This document shows positions 44,560 to 56,262 of a stretch of DNA of 64,000 bases, in pieces (the stretch's first letter is position 1; each line of letters begins with the position of its first letter). The notes beneath the pieces are model-generated. The model did no database searches. It saw only the letters and a program-made list of their open reading frames with translations, and had not been told where the DNA came from. The translations under genes and the position numbers were made by a program. The DNA is from Aradus depressus (taxonomy: Eukaryota; Arthropoda; Insecta; Hemiptera; Aradidae): assembly GCA_963662175.1 (NCBI GenBank), contig OY759222.1, positions 3,268,713 to 3,332,712 on the forward strand, in the 5' to 3' direction.

Positions 44560-47500
44560 TGGGACTTTCCCGATACATCTGAATCTGTCTATCAGTTTTA
44601 ACAAATATTAAATCTATAAACTGTTAAAAAGCAGGAAATTTGAAGAATGGTTTTTAGCCCGACTTTTTTCGAAAAACATTTTAATTTCGATTTTGTGTAG
44701 GATTCAGATATCCCGGTTGTTCATCAGTATTAACAAATATTATATCTAAAAACCGTTTAAAAGCTAGAAATTTGAAGAATGGAGTCTACCGAGCTCAGGA
44801 TCGCCATTTAGAAATCTAGCCAAGTCACTTAGCTCAGATGTTTTAATCGGGAAGATAAAAATAAATTTGAGCACGTTGTCCTTCGGATGGGACTTTCCCG
44901 ATACATCTGAATCTTTCTTGGGTTGACCATCTTCGTTTCTCGATGCTGCCTATCTACCAACATACCTGTATTAATTTGTTTTTCAGAAAATATGTCAAAA
45001 CGGTACCTCAAAGCCCACTTATATTCCACATTTCTTCCTTGATAATTTTAGTTGGAACCAAACGGTAACTTATTTTATCATACATATGGAGTCTATCGAG
45101 CTCAGGATCGCCACTTAGAAATCTAGCCAAGGCACTTAGGTCAGATGTTTTAATCGGGAAGATAAAAATAAATTTGAGCACGTCGTCCTTCGGATTGGAC
45201 ATTAGGCTATGATCGAGGGCCTTTTTGTATGTCAGGTGCTCGATAATGAGTCGTATGTTATGTACCTAAACCTGGGTAGCTGAAATTTCACTTAGGTTAG
45301 AAATAACCTTGAGCACGTCGTCCTTCGGATGGGACTTTCCCGATACATCTGAATCTGTCGATCAGTTTTAACAAATATTAAATATATAAACCGTTAAAAA
45401 GCAGGAAATTTGAAGAATGGTATTTAGCCCGACTTTTTTCGAAAAACATTTTTATTTCAACTTTGTGTAGGATTCAGATATCCCGGTTGTTCATCAGTTT
45501 TAACATATATTAAATCTAAAAACCGTTTAAAAGCTAGAAATTTTAAGAATGGAGTCTACCGAGCTCAGGATCGCCATTTAGAAATCTAGCCAAGTCACTT
45601 AGCACAGATGTTTTAATCGGAAAGATAAAAATAAATTTGAGCACGTCGTCCTTCGGATTGGACTTTAGACTATGATCGAGGGCCTTTTTGTATGTCAGAT
45701 GCTCGATAATGAGTCGTATGTTATGTACCTAAACCTGGGTAGCTGAAATTTCACTTAGGTTAGAAATAACCTTGAGCACGTCGTCCTTCGGATGGGACTT
45801 TCCCGATACATCTGAATCTGTCTATCAGTTTTAACAAATATTAAATCTATAAACCGGTAAAAAGCAGGAAATTTGAAGAATGGTATTTAGCCCGACTTTT
45901 TCCGAAAAACATTTCTATTTCAACTTTGTGTAGGATTCAGATATCCCGGTTGTTCATCAGTTTTAACAAATATTAAATCTAAAAACCGTTTAAAAGCTAG
46001 AAATTTTAAGAATGGAGTCTACCGAGCTCAGGATCGCCATTTAGAAATCTAGCCAAGTTACTTAGCTCAGATGTTTTAATCGGAAAGATAAAAATAAATT
46101 TGAGCACGTCGTCCTTCGGATTGGACTTTAGACTATGATCGAGGGCCTTTTTGTATATCAGGTGCTCGATAATGAGTCGTATGTTATGTACCTAAACCTG
46201 GGTAGCTAAAATTTCACTTAGGTTCATTAAACCTTGAGCACGTCGTCCTTCGGATGGGACTTTCCCGATACATCTGAATCTGTCTATCAGTTTTAACAAA
46301 TATTAAATCTATAAACCGTTAAAAAGCAGGAAATTTGAAGAATGGTTTTTAGCCCGACTTTTTTCGAAAAACATTTTAATTTCGATTTTGTGTAGGATTC
46401 AGATATCCCGGTTGTTCATCAGTATTAACAAATATTATATCTAAAAACCGTTTAAAAGCTAGAAATTTGAAGAATGGAGTCTACCGAGCTCAGGATCGCC
46501 ATTTAGAAATCTAGCCAAGTCACTTAGCTCAGATGTTTTAATCGGGAAGATAAAAATAAATTTGAGCACGTTGTCCTTCGGATGGGACTTTCCCGATACA
46601 TCTGAATCTTTCTTGGGTTGACCATCTTCGTTTCTCGATGCTGCCTATCTACCAACATACCTGTATTAATTTGTTTTTCAGAAAATATGTCAAAACGGTA
46701 CCTCAAAGCCCACTTATATTCCACATTTCTTCCTTGATAATTTTAGTTGGAACCAAACGGTAACTTATTTTATCATACATATGGAGTCTATCGAGCTCAG
46801 GATCGCCACTTAGAAATCTAGCCAAGGCACTTAGGTCAGATGTTTTAATCGGGAAGATAAAAATAAATTTGAGCACGTCGTCCTTCGGATTGGACATTAG
46901 GCTATGATCGAGGGCCTTTTTGTATGTCAGGTGCTCGATAATGAGTCGTATGTTATGTACCTAAACCTGGGTAGCTGAAATTTCACTTAGGTTAGAAATA
47001 ACCTTGAGCACGTCGTCCTTCGGATGGGACTTTCCCGATACATCTGAATCTGTCGATCAGTTTTAACAAATATTAAATATATAAACCGTTAAAAAGCAGG
47101 AAATTTGAAGAATGGTATTTAGCCCGACTTTTTTCGAAAAACATTTTTATTTCAACTTTGTGTAGGATTCAGATATCCCGGTTGTTCATCAGTTTTAACA
47201 TATATTAAATCTAAAAACCGTTTAAAAGCTAGAAATTTTAAGAATGGAGTCTACCGAGCTCAGGATCGCCATTTAGAAATCTAGCCAAGTCACTTAGCAC
47301 AGATGTTTTAATCGGAAAGATAAAAATAAATTTGAGCACGTCGTCCTTCGGATTGGACTTTAGACTATGATCGAGGGCCTTTTTGTATGTCAGATGCTCG
47401 ATAATGAGTCGTATGTTATGTACCTAAACCTGGGTAGCTGAAATTTCACTTAGGTTAGAAATAACCTTGAGCACGTCGTCCTTCGGATGGGACTTTCCCG

Positions 47501-48240
47501 ATACATCTGAATCTGTCTATCAGTTTTAACAAATATTAAATCTATAAACCGGTAAAAAGCAGGAAATTTGAAGAATGGTATTTAGCCCGACTTTTTCCGA
47601 AAAACATTTCTATTTCAACTTTGTGTAGGATTCAGATATCCCGGTTGTTCATCAGTTTTAACAAATATTAAATCTAAAAACCGTTTAAAAGCTAGAAATT
47701 TTAAGAATGGAGTCTACCGAGCTCAGGATCGCCATTTAGAAATCTAGCCAAGTTACTTAGCTCAGATGTTTTAATCGGAAAGATAAAAATAAATTTGAGC
47801 ACGTCGTCCTTCGGATTGGACTTTAGACTATGATCGAGGGCCTTTTTGTATATCAGGTGCTCGATAATGAGTCGTATGTTATGTACCTAAACCTGGGTAG
47901 CTAAAATTTCACTTAGGTTCATTAAACCTTGAGCACGTCGTCCTTCGGATGGGACTTTCCCGATACATCTGAATCTGTCTATCAGTTTTAACAAATATTA
48001 AATCTATAAACCGTTAAAAAGCAGGAAATTTGAAGAATGGTATTTAGCCCGACTTTTTTCGAAAAACATTTTTATTTCGATTTTGTGTAGGATTCAGATA
48101 TCCCGGTTGTTCATCAGTATTAACAAATATTAAATCTAAAAACCGTTTAAAAGCTAGAAATTTGAAGAATGGAGTCTACCGAGCTCAGGATCGCCATTTA
48201 GAAATCTAGCTAAGTCACTTAGCTCAGATGTTTTAATCGG
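44560..48240. repeat. 1695-bp higher-order repeat in the macrosatellite
   Basis: Markers recur exactly 1695 bp apart: segments at 44829, 46524 and 48219, and at 45008 and 46703. Each period holds two basic units and one long unit. Rare variants such as CTGTCGATCAGTTTTAAC and TTAAATATATAAACCG are shared between successive periods, so the block was copied whole and recently. Confidence 0.9.
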
Positions 48241-49247
48241 GAAGATAAAAATAAATTTGAGCACGTTGTCCTTCGGATGGGACTTTCCCGATTGATCTGA
48301 ATCTTTCTTTGGTTGACCATCTTCGTTTCTCGATGCTGCCTATCTACCAACATAGCTGTATTAATTTGTTTTTCAGAAAATATGTCAAAACGATACCTCA
48401 AAGCCCACTTATATTCCACATTTCTTCCTTGATAATTTTAGTTGGAACCAAACGGTAACTTATTTTATCATACATATGGAGTCTATCGAGCTCAGGATCG
48501 CCACTTAGAAATCTAGCCAAGGCACTTAGGTCAGCTGTTTTAATCGGGAAGATAAAAATAAATTTGAGCACGTCGTCCTTCGGATTGGACTTTAGACTAT
48601 GATCGAGGGCCTTTTTGTATGTCAGGTGCTCGATAATGAGTCGTATGTTATGTACCTAAACCTGGGTAGCTAAAATTTCACTTAGGTTCATTAAACCTCG
48701 AGCACGTCGTCCTTCGGATGGGACATTCCCGATATATCTGAATCTGTCTATCAGTTTTAACAAATATTAAATCTATAACCCGTTAAAAAGCAGGAAATTT
48801 GAAGAATGGTATTTAGCCCGACTTTTTTCGAAAAACATTTTTATTTCAACTTTGTGTAGGATTCGGATATCCCGGTTGTTCATCAGTTTTAACAAATATT
48901 AAATCTAAAAACCGTTTAAAAGCGAGAAATTTGAAGAATGGAGTTTACCGAGCTCAGGATCGCCATTTAGAAATCTAGCCAAGTCACTTAGGTCAGATGT
49001 TTTCATCGGGAAGATAAAAAATAAAATTGAGCACGTCGTCCGTCGGATTGGACTTTAAGCTATGATCGAGGGCCTTTTCGTATGTCAGGTACTCGATAAT
49101 GAGTCGTATGTTTTGTATCTAAACCTGGGTAGCTGAAATTTCACTTAGGTTAAAAATAACCTTGAGCATGTCGTCCTTCGGATGGGACTTTCCCGATATA
49201 TCTGAATCTTTCTTTGGTTGTCCATCTTCGTTTCTGGATGCTGCCTA

Positions 49248-49480
49248 AGAACGCCGGACACCTTAGATAGTATGCGCTTCGCAACTCCGTGCAACCAGGT
49301 ATTAATAAGTTCTTAGGAACGCTGGGCAACACAGATAGTATGTATGTAGATAGGAATGCTGGGCACCGCAGCTAGTATGTGCCTTGCAACAGCGGATGCC
49401 CTAGGTATTTTGTGCTTAAGAACGCTGGTGATAGCTATTATTTACCGTGCAACGGTGGACCTCCTAGGTAATACATGCTT
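49248..49480. repeat. Irregular short repeats after the macrosatellite
   Basis: Four or five loosely similar modules of about 45-60 bp contain (A)GAACGC(C/T)GG(A/G)CA and TAGTATGTGCCTTGCAAC variants. The period is not constant. No gene is seen. Confidence 0.6.
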
Positions 49481-49499
49481 AGGAAACCCACCATATTAA

Positions 49500-50350
49500 A
49501 ATTAGAGCTATATCCCATCTTTAAGAAAGCTCCATGTGAGATTCATTCTGCATTAATGCACCCCCGCCCCTCCTGTCCAAAGGGTCACAGCCAATTTTTA
49601 AATATTGGTTTTGAAACTACCATTAAGGTATATGCTTGCCCCCCCCCCCCCCCCCCCCCCCCATACCCCTCTCCCGTTGACAATTTTGAGACGTCACATA
49701 TCCTTTCTTTGTTTTTGTCTATTATGAATACTACATGTGAAATTCCATGACATTCTGATCATCCGTTAAAGACCTATCACTACCTTTATATGTAGGCCTA
49801 CCCCACAACCCCCCCTCCCGTTCAAAATTTTGAAATGTCAAGTAGCGTATTTTGCAATTTGGCCTTCAAGCATACTACATGTCAAATTCCATGACATTCC
49901 GATCAAAAGACCTATCACTATCTTTATATGTAGGCCTACCCCCACAACCCCCCCTCCCGTTCAAAATTTTGAGATATCACGTGGCGTATTTTTCAATTTG
50001 GCCTTTAAGGATACTACATGTCAAATTCCATGACTATCCGATCATCCGTTAATGACTTAGCACTACCTTTATATTTAGGCCCCCCTATAACCCCCCCTAG
50101 CGTTCAAAATGTATGGACGCCACATAGCCTATTTTTTAACTTGGCTTAAGAATACTACATGTGAAATTTCATGATAATCCGTCCATCCGTTAATGCGCTA
50201 GAGCAATTTTTGTGCTTGCCCCCCCCCCCCCCCCCCCTCCAGTTGACCGCTAGGAACTCTTTTCATAAGAACCTTCCTCGGACTTCAACAAATATTTGAA
50301 AAAAAAAATTAGCCGAATTGGTCCAGCCGTTCTCGAGTTTTGCGCTTAGC
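49500..50350. mobile_element. Dispersed repeat with ACTACATGTGAAATTTCATG modules
   Basis: It repeats the modules of 34.3-35.06 kb: four or five rounds of ACTACATGT(G/C)AAATTCCATG, CCTATCACTA(T/C)CTTTATATG, TAGGCCTACCCC and CCCTCCCGTTCAAAATTTTG. Two runs of about 22 and 17 C residues occur (49640, 50220). The end has GGTCCAGCCGTTCTCGAGTT. Confidence 0.6.
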
Positions 50351-50379
50351 AAAATTTAGCATTCATTTTTATTATATAG

Positions 50380-50382
<3 letters not shown>

Positions 50383-50448
<66 letters not shown>

Positions 50449-50458
50449 GTATGTATAT
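50383..50458. repeat. (AT)n and (GTAT)n microsatellite
   Basis: About 25 AT dinucleotides are followed by about five GTAT tetranucleotides. Confidence 0.96.
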
Positions 50459-50574
50459 AGTTGTAAATGTAAAATTAAAGTTATGAAAAAAAATTGCAAT
50501 TTGTGAGGGACTGTGCTTTTTATGATTGGGAAACTATTACAGTTGGATTGGTAGACCTTATCATTATTCTCCTC

Positions 50575-51255
50575 TCCGCTTGAAGAGGACGTCCACGAGC
50601 CAACAAACTCTGGAACGGGTGCCGTAGGTTCGCCACTGAAGAGGACGTCCACGAGCCAACAAACTTTGGAACGCTTGCTGTAGGTTCGCTACTGAAGAGG
50701 ACGTCCACGAGCTAACAAACTCTGGAACGGGTGCTGTAGGTTCGCCACTGAAGAGGACGTCCACGAGCCAACAAACTCTGGAACGCTTGTTTTAGGTTCG
50801 CTACTGAAGAGGACGTCCACGAGCCAACAAACTCTGGAACGGGTGCTGTAGGTTCGCCACTGAAGAGGACGTCCACGAGCTAACAAACTCTGGAACGGGT
50901 GCTGTAGGTTCGCCACTGAAGAGGACGTCCACGAGCCAACAAACTCTGGAACGGGTGCTGTAGGTTCTCTACTGAAGAGGATGTCCACGAGCCAATAAAC
51001 AATGGAACGGGTGCTGTAGGTTCGCCACTGAAGAGGACGTCCACGAGCCAACAAACTCTGGAACGGGTGCTGTAGGTTCGCCACTGAAGAGGACGTCCAC
51101 GAGCCAACAAACTCTGGAACGGGTGCTGTAGGTTCGCCACTGAAGAGGACGTCCACGAGCCAACAAACACTGGAACGGGTGCTGTAGGTTCGCCACTGAA
51201 GAGGACGTCCACGAGCCAACAAACTCTGGAACGCTTGCTTTAGGTTCGCCATCAC
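50575..51255. repeat. 56-bp tandem repeat, about 12 copies
   Basis: The unit contains GAGGACGTCCACGAGCCAAC, AAACTCTGGAACGGGTGCTG and TAGGTTCGCCACTGAA. Its length leaves all three - strand frames open, and none is a gene. Variants include ACGCTTG in place of ACGGGTG in the first and last copies. Confidence 0.95.
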
Positions 51256-51554
51256 TGATGTAGTAGAACAATGTTTATTTTTTAACTGTGTGACCATCAT
51301 CTTTTGCAATATGTATCAGATCATTCCTTTTTGTTCATTAGACATAGCAGAGGTCCTAGCACAGAACCCTGTACAACTCCATTATTGATTCTGCTGGGTA
51401 CAGTTCGCATCAGCATACACTTTGATAAGTCCTTCAACAGCTGTGGTGTAGTTCATCTTATTCCGTACATTTCCGAATTCTTGAAGAACCGTTCATATTA
51501 GTAAAATGTATATTTCTCGAATAACTCGTATTCTCATCTAAAAAAAAAAGATAC

Positions 51555-51650
51555 ATGTATTGAAGAGCCAAGTTGTTAGATTGGTTACAGAGGGAGAACG
51601 AAAACTTAGTTGACTAATTCGCGCTGGGGAAGTACATTGCTGACGATTTT
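51555..51650 (+). mobile_element. Right end of the CTTCCCCAGC MITE family
   Basis: AGAGGGAGAACGAAAACTTA, TTGACTAATTCG and GCTGGGGAAGTACATTGCTG (about 51625-51644) match the right end seen at 29.3, 31.3 and 60.5 kb. It stops within about 35 bp of the splice acceptor of the homeobox gene's TN exon. Confidence 0.75.
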
Positions 51651-51677
51651 TTTACATATTTTTTCTCCTTTTCGTAG

Positions 51678-51906
51678 AGGAGGGGCGGCACGGTGGTGCT
51701 ATGTACAATGTACGGCTATGACTACGACAACCTGACAGGCTACTCAGCATTCTCCGTCAGAGACATCCTGAACCTTCCAGAGGGCGGAGTGGTGCCCCTC
51801 GGACTCGTCCAGGAAGGGTACAGTAGCTGGACGGACCAGCCCTGGACAGAGGAGTGGCCCAACTCCGGAGGTCAGCCCCAACAAGACACCTCCATTACTA
51901 GCACAA
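51678..51906 (+). CDS. tin: NK-2 class homeobox gene (tinman-like), TN-motif exon
   Basis: The exon follows TTTTCGTAG and ends at a GTAAGT donor (51907). Its frame is open from the acceptor; an in-frame TAG lies just upstream within the acceptor. The first ATG in frame is at 51708 (ACAATGT context), giving MYGYDYDNLTGYSAFSVRDI and onward. Residues 13-24, SAFSVRDILNLP, are the TN (Eh1-like) motif, which recruits Groucho-type corepressors in NK-2 proteins. The exon ends one base into a codon (phase 1) and joins 58007 in frame. It is acidic and rich in Trp, Gly and Gln after the TN motif. A further coding exon upstream cannot be excluded, since the frame stays open back to the acceptor. Confidence 0.88.
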
Positions 51907-51954
51907 GTAAGTTACTCCTACCTACTAGGGTTAACAAACCCGGCAAATACCCGG

Positions 51955-52013
51955 CATCGCTTAATGTCCCATCCGAAGGACGATGTTCTCAAGGTTTTTT
52001 CAGGTCCCAGAAA
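51955..52013 (-). mobile_element. tRNA-derived SINE fragment in intron 1
   Basis: CATCGCTTAATGTCCCATCC, GAAGGACGATGTTCTCAAGG is the SINE body in reverse. It lies 50 bp after the donor of the TN exon. Confidence 0.65.
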
Positions 52014-52459
52014 AGCTTAGTATGGAAGCACGCTACAGGTGAGTGGAGGGGGAAATCAACTCAAAAAGACTAATAAAGAGCACTCGGGTAGAAGGCATCA
52101 TGTAACAGGTATGAGTCTGTCACTGGAGTAATATGTTCCTTGCTACTCAAAATATTAGCTTCTTTTAATACGTTAGTATTAATACCATACATAAGTATAT
52201 ATTACGATGTGTCTCTTTAGTAAGCACGTTCCTTTAGTAAGACAGACAACATGGCTGCAATTCGCATTAATGGCATACTTTTAAAGTTTTAGAACTTCCC
52301 TTGAATTGAACGCTCTTTCAGGTAATTACTATTATTTTTGCCAAATTTTCAAAATAAGTGAATTTTAAATGTAAAATTTATATTCCCTAAACCGAACGTT
52401 GATTTTATTTTAAATAATAACTGAGCGGCTCACTGAACACTGATAACTATTCCCTATAG

Positions 52460-52704
52460 TTAGTTATTATGACTCGTGGCCGGCCTTTAACTACAAGGTC
52501 ATATCGCCTACTACCAGAGCCTTCTATCGTCACTCTGGTGGACATGAGCCCGACTCTACTGTGGGAGTCCTAAATTTTGCCTTTCTTTTAAATTTTTATT
52601 CACCTAGGGCAGGGGTCTTTAACGAGTACCTGACATTGGTTCGGAACCATCGCTTAACGTCCCATCCGAAGGACGGCGTGCTTATGTTTATTTTACCACC
52701 CAGA
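52460..52704 (-). mobile_element. tRNA-derived SINE, head missing
   Basis: The 3' end GACTCGTGGCCGGCCTTTAA, GGTCATATCGCCTACTACCA is at the left, and the body (CGTCCCATCCGAAGGACGGC) extends to GTTTATTTTACCACCCAG. Confidence 0.82.
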
Positions 52705-53326
52705 CTATTCCCAATATAATTTCTTTAAAAGCCTGAAATTATCCATGATACAGATTGGTCAGTTATTTAAAATGAGCCGAAAGTACGTCTATGAGACATG
52801 AAATGTTCTAAAACAATATTTTTCATTATGTACTCATTAAAATAACTTAAAAACGACATCATAATATTTTTTTCTTATTTATTATTATTTTTTGTTGCCT
52901 TATGTACGATGCATATTTGCCATGTCACTGTTATCTAGTTATTTACGACATCCATGGCCCCGGGAGGGAGTCTACCTACGAAATAAAGCTCACTCCCGGG
53001 CGGGGTTCGAACAATCAAACCATGGTGAGACCATGAGACCAAAGCCCTACGCTCTAGCCCTCACGGCCACCATGGCTCCCATATTAAAAATATAAAAAGG
53101 ATCGATTCTGTGTAAATGTATCTCTTTGGTTTTATCGTATCCAAGGTTTCCCAGAAAATAAATGTAATAATAATAAAAAATGTGATTTTATTTGATATAC
53201 AAAATTGAAAATATTATTTATATATACAGAGATTAATATTACAAATGTACCTATATTGAGAAAATAATAACGAAATAGAAAAATTATATTTCAAAAGAAA
53301 ATGTGGCTAAGTTTACTTAGTATGTA

Positions 53327-54481
53327 GAGTAGACTCTCCCTTATCCGGCGTTGTCGGGACCGACGTGACGCCAGATAACAGAAAATGCCGGATAGCGGAA
53401 ATCATCAATTAATGAGAAAAATATATCAATTAAAGCATAAAAAAAAGTGTTTTCAGGTGAGCTGAGGAATAAAACACGTACCTATGTATTTTGTTGATAA
53501 CATTTATTAAATTGACAATTATGTACATACTGAATATGTATGTATATTTATCCAGGCATTAAAAATATATTTTGAAAACTGCGTTTAATTACATACATAT
53601 TTAAAACAAAATCTAAAATTCTAAAAATATTATTTGTTGAAAAAATCGATAATTTTCTTTTGTTTCGCTAACACAACACTGTTCCGTGCTGCATAGTCCC
53701 ACCACTTCTTTAGTGTTAAGACGTAATTTCTTGGCTATTTTAGCAGCTGTTTCTCCCTTTTCCATCCTTTCAATTGCCGTCAATTTTCGTTGGATGGAAA
53801 AAACAATTTTTTTTCTTTTTGAAGTGGAAGCCCTTGTTTTATCACTTTATAACTTGATGATTTAAAAAAAAAAGACTGTTCACTATCCTGCACCGGCCTT
53901 ACAGAACGTCCGTAAACAAAAACGTCGCAAATAAAATTTTAAACATTCAATTTCACTAACGAAAAAAACGATCCAACGATTCTTTTCACTATGAGAATCA
54001 AATGAAAACTGAGAAAAAGAGAACTGGTGTAAAGGAAAAATAAATAGTAGGAGAGGGTTTCTGTGGAAAAAAATTAAACTTGGACTTTACTAGTTGAGTG
54101 TTCATTTCCCGATAAGACGATATTGTGCCACGGATGGGACGGTACCTTTGTTTTTCTATTCTAGGAAACATTTTTTATAAATATTTGATTTTCAACTTAT
54201 AGTTTATTTATAGGATATTAGTGGTGTAATAAAATATTGTATTAGCGTTCCCTTCATTATAAATACAATGTACATACAGTAGGTATGTATGTACAATAAA
54301 AATACATAAAAGGTTCGTGAGTTATGGAATTATAATGTGCTCGTAAATACACTTGGCTCATATAATTGATAATCTAATAATTGAATGTTAATTTTAGTTT
54401 AACAAATTTGATATTATTTTGCGAGCGCCGGATAAGGGAGCGCGCCGGTAAACAGAACGCCGGATAAGGGAGAGTCTACTG
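53327..54481 (-). mobile_element. pogo/Tigger-like DNA transposon remnant in intron 1
   Basis: The termini GAGTAGACTCTCCCTTATCC and the reverse complement of GGATAAGGGAGAGTCTACTG form an inverted repeat flanked by TA (53325-53326 and 54482-54483). The left part holds GACGCCAGATAACAG/GCCGGATAGCGG subterminal motifs. On the - strand the start of a transposase remains at about 53640-53850. The rest of the transposase is gone. Confidence 0.9.
53640..53850 (-). pseudogene. CENP-B-type HTH fragment of a pogo/Tigger transposase
   Basis: The - strand reads KRKKIVFSIQRKLTAIERME, then KGETAAKIAKKLRLNTK. This is the first helix-turn-helix of Tigger/CENP-B-type proteins, which binds the transposon ends. 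Sequence after this diverges and no DDE domain follows. Confidence 0.75.
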
Positions 54482-54592
54482 TATCGTATGTCTTTATTCA
54501 ATACGATCCGATGTTTCTAAGAACTATTTCACTTTAATTGTAAGGTTCCGTGTGTTTATAAACATTACAGTTCATTCTTAGATAATATTTAC

Positions 54593-54775
54593 TTGATATA
54601 TTTATATACAACACTTGTTGCTACGATTACTGTAATCAGATATATTTATATACAACACTTGTTGCTACGATTACTGTAATCAGATATATTTATATACAAC
54701 ACTTGTTGCTACGATTACTGTAATCAGATATATTTATATACAACACTTGTTGCTACGATTACTGATCAGATATAT
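54593..54775. repeat. 44-bp tandem repeat, 4 copies
   Basis: GATATATTTATATACAACAC and TTGTTGCTACGATTACTGTA form each unit. The last copy is shortened (ACTGATCAGATATATT). Divergence is almost nil. Confidence 0.95.
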
Positions 54776-55040
54776 TAGAGCTTTTAATCCAAATGTTTCT
54801 CTTTATATTCACTAACATGAAAGTTCTCAAACATTGAGTTATATTACTTATTTTTGTGTGAGTTTCTAATTTCTTATTATATTCTCCTATTTTAGTACAC
54901 TTTCATTTTGTTCTACTCCTCTTAAGTATTACAATCTATGTATTTATTTAAACTATTTATATCTCTTTTCTGTTTTTTTTAGTTTACTATTTTTACTTAT
55001 TTTTTATAATTTTTTCAATTTGTTGCTCTACACTATATTT

Positions 55041-55433
55041 AATATGAGGAGTTTGGAGCCAGAGCGGACCAACCCACAATTTTTCGGAAAATGAGTTATT
55101 ACCATCCTGATGTTGGCATAGGTTCCCTTTATCAAAACCAGTGTGGATCACTTAGTTTCTTCACTTCAGTGATAGATAGCAGCACTTTAAGTTTAGTCCA
55201 CAAGTATTTTGTGCATATATTTTCAAAGTCACAATGGATCATACGACCTTCAAAAACTTTATAGAACACAAAAAGGGATCACTCATCCAATACTATTCTA
55301 AAATTTCAAATATAAATAAATATTTGGAGCCCATTTATGGAGATAAACAAAATGTACTCAATTTTCAATTGCCATTTTCTACCTGTTCAGTTTCAACCAG
55401 TTGGTCCGCTCTGGCTCCAAACTCCTCATATTA
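55041..55433. mobile_element. MITE with about 30-bp terminal inverted repeats
   Basis: AATATGAGGAGTTTGGAGCC, AGAGCGGACCAAC at the left is mirrored at the right end (GTTGGTCCGCTCTGGCTCCA, AACTCCTCATATT). The internal 72-codon frame (MDHTTFKNFIEHKK..) has no known domain. The target duplication is unclear because the ends run into AT-rich palindromic sequence. Confidence 0.85.
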
Positions 55434-55550
55434 TCTATGTTTATTTGTATGAATAATAATAAAATAAAAAACGTTTTCTAGAATTGGTCAACTTAGTGTA
55501 TAGTAGAAAAATACAGGTATATAGTATAAATACGTAATATCGTATATTAT

Positions 55551-55873
55551 AGTTATTTATTATGACTCATGCTCGGGCTTTAACTACGAGGTCATATCGC
55601 CTACTACCAGAGCGCTCTATCGTCATTCTAGTGGACATGAGCTTGATTCTACTGTGGAAGTCCTAAGTTTTGCCTACCTAGGTTTATTCACCTAAGATAG
55701 AGGTCTTTAACGAGTACCTGACATTGCACAAGCTCGCGACCATCCGAAGGACGCATGCTCAAGATTTTTTCACCTTCCAGATAAAAAAACCTAACGTCCT
55801 CAGTTGTGTTTCGAACCAGCGATGTTTAGCTCAGTAAGCAAGCACTCATGCCACTGATCTACCGGCGCCCTCA
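55551..55873 (-). mobile_element. tRNA-derived SINE, full length
   Basis: It runs from the 3' end (TGACTCATGCTCGGGCTTTA) at the left through the body to the tRNA-like head (GAGCTAAACATCGCTGGTTC in reverse, GGGCGCCGGTAGATCAGTGG) at about 55872. The family order is complete. Confidence 0.88.
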
Positions 55874-55885
55874 TAGTATATTATA

Positions 55886-56262
55886 TGTTACTTCCCCAGC
55901 TAGACCAAGTGTAAAGGAAGTTATGTAATCTGTCAAAAATTCGATGCCGAGTTTTCAACGGAATTTCATTTCTACATGATCTCTAGATCCCAAATATTTA
56001 AAAAAAAAAATCTGTCGGTCTGTAAACACGATAGTTCCCAATAGAATGAATATATCGACATTAAATTTCTTATTTAAAATCAAAACTCAATGAGCGACAT
56101 CTCCATGTAATGAATTTATCGACACAAAATTTAGTATGAGGATTTAGGAGCCCCTATGTAAGTAAACTGTTGAGTATTATCGCTAACGGTCGACTGGTTT
56201 CGAAGGGGCGAAAAGTTAATTGATTGTTTCGTTCTGGGGAAGTACATTGCCGGTGATTCACA
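55886..56262 (+). mobile_element. CTTCCCCAGC MITE family, shortened copy
   Basis: The left end is GTTACTTCCCCAGCTAGACC and the right end is TTCTGGGGAAGTACATTGCC. The internal purine-rich region is deleted. The AATGAATATATCGACA and AATGAATTTATCGACACAAA modules are kept. Confidence 0.78.

Larger units (their letters stand above)
35065..49247. repeat. Macrosatellite of about 460-bp units with a SINE-derived core
   Basis: About 12 kb of tandem units surround a Tc1 insertion. The basic unit (458-468 bp between successive TCTATCAGTTTTAACAAATA blocks) holds three modules. One is ACCGTTTAAAAGCTAGAAAT/TTTGAAGAATGG sequence. One is CGAGCTCAGGATCGCCATTT. One is TTTGAGCACGTCGTCCTTCG, with ATGATCGAGGGCC, ATGTCAGGTGCTCGATAATG and CCTGGGTAGCTAAAATTTCA. 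The last two match the tRNA-derived SINE in order and orientation. Longer units (about 770-810 bp) add TTGGTTGACCATCTTCG and ATTCCACATTTCTTCC modules. Short open frames on both strands are by-products. Confidence 0.95.

Noticed and set aside
35065..49247. Recurrent 60-66-codon frames (MSNPKDDVLKFIFIF.. and MEYKWALRYRFDIFS..) as a gene family
   Set aside because: They are short, antisense to the SINE-like module, and recur only because the satellite unit recurs.
50356..51309. Several overlapping - strand frames with SGEPTAPVPEFVGSWTSSS repeats
   Set aside because: All three frames of one strand are open because the 56-bp unit lacks stops; the sequence is a minisatellite.
52892..53095. 67-codon frame with a CCATGGCCCCGGG region near 52950
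   Set aside because: A short frame with reversed tRNA-like motifs (GGGTTCGAAC and nearby), more like another diverged tRNA-derived repeat than a gene; too weak to call.
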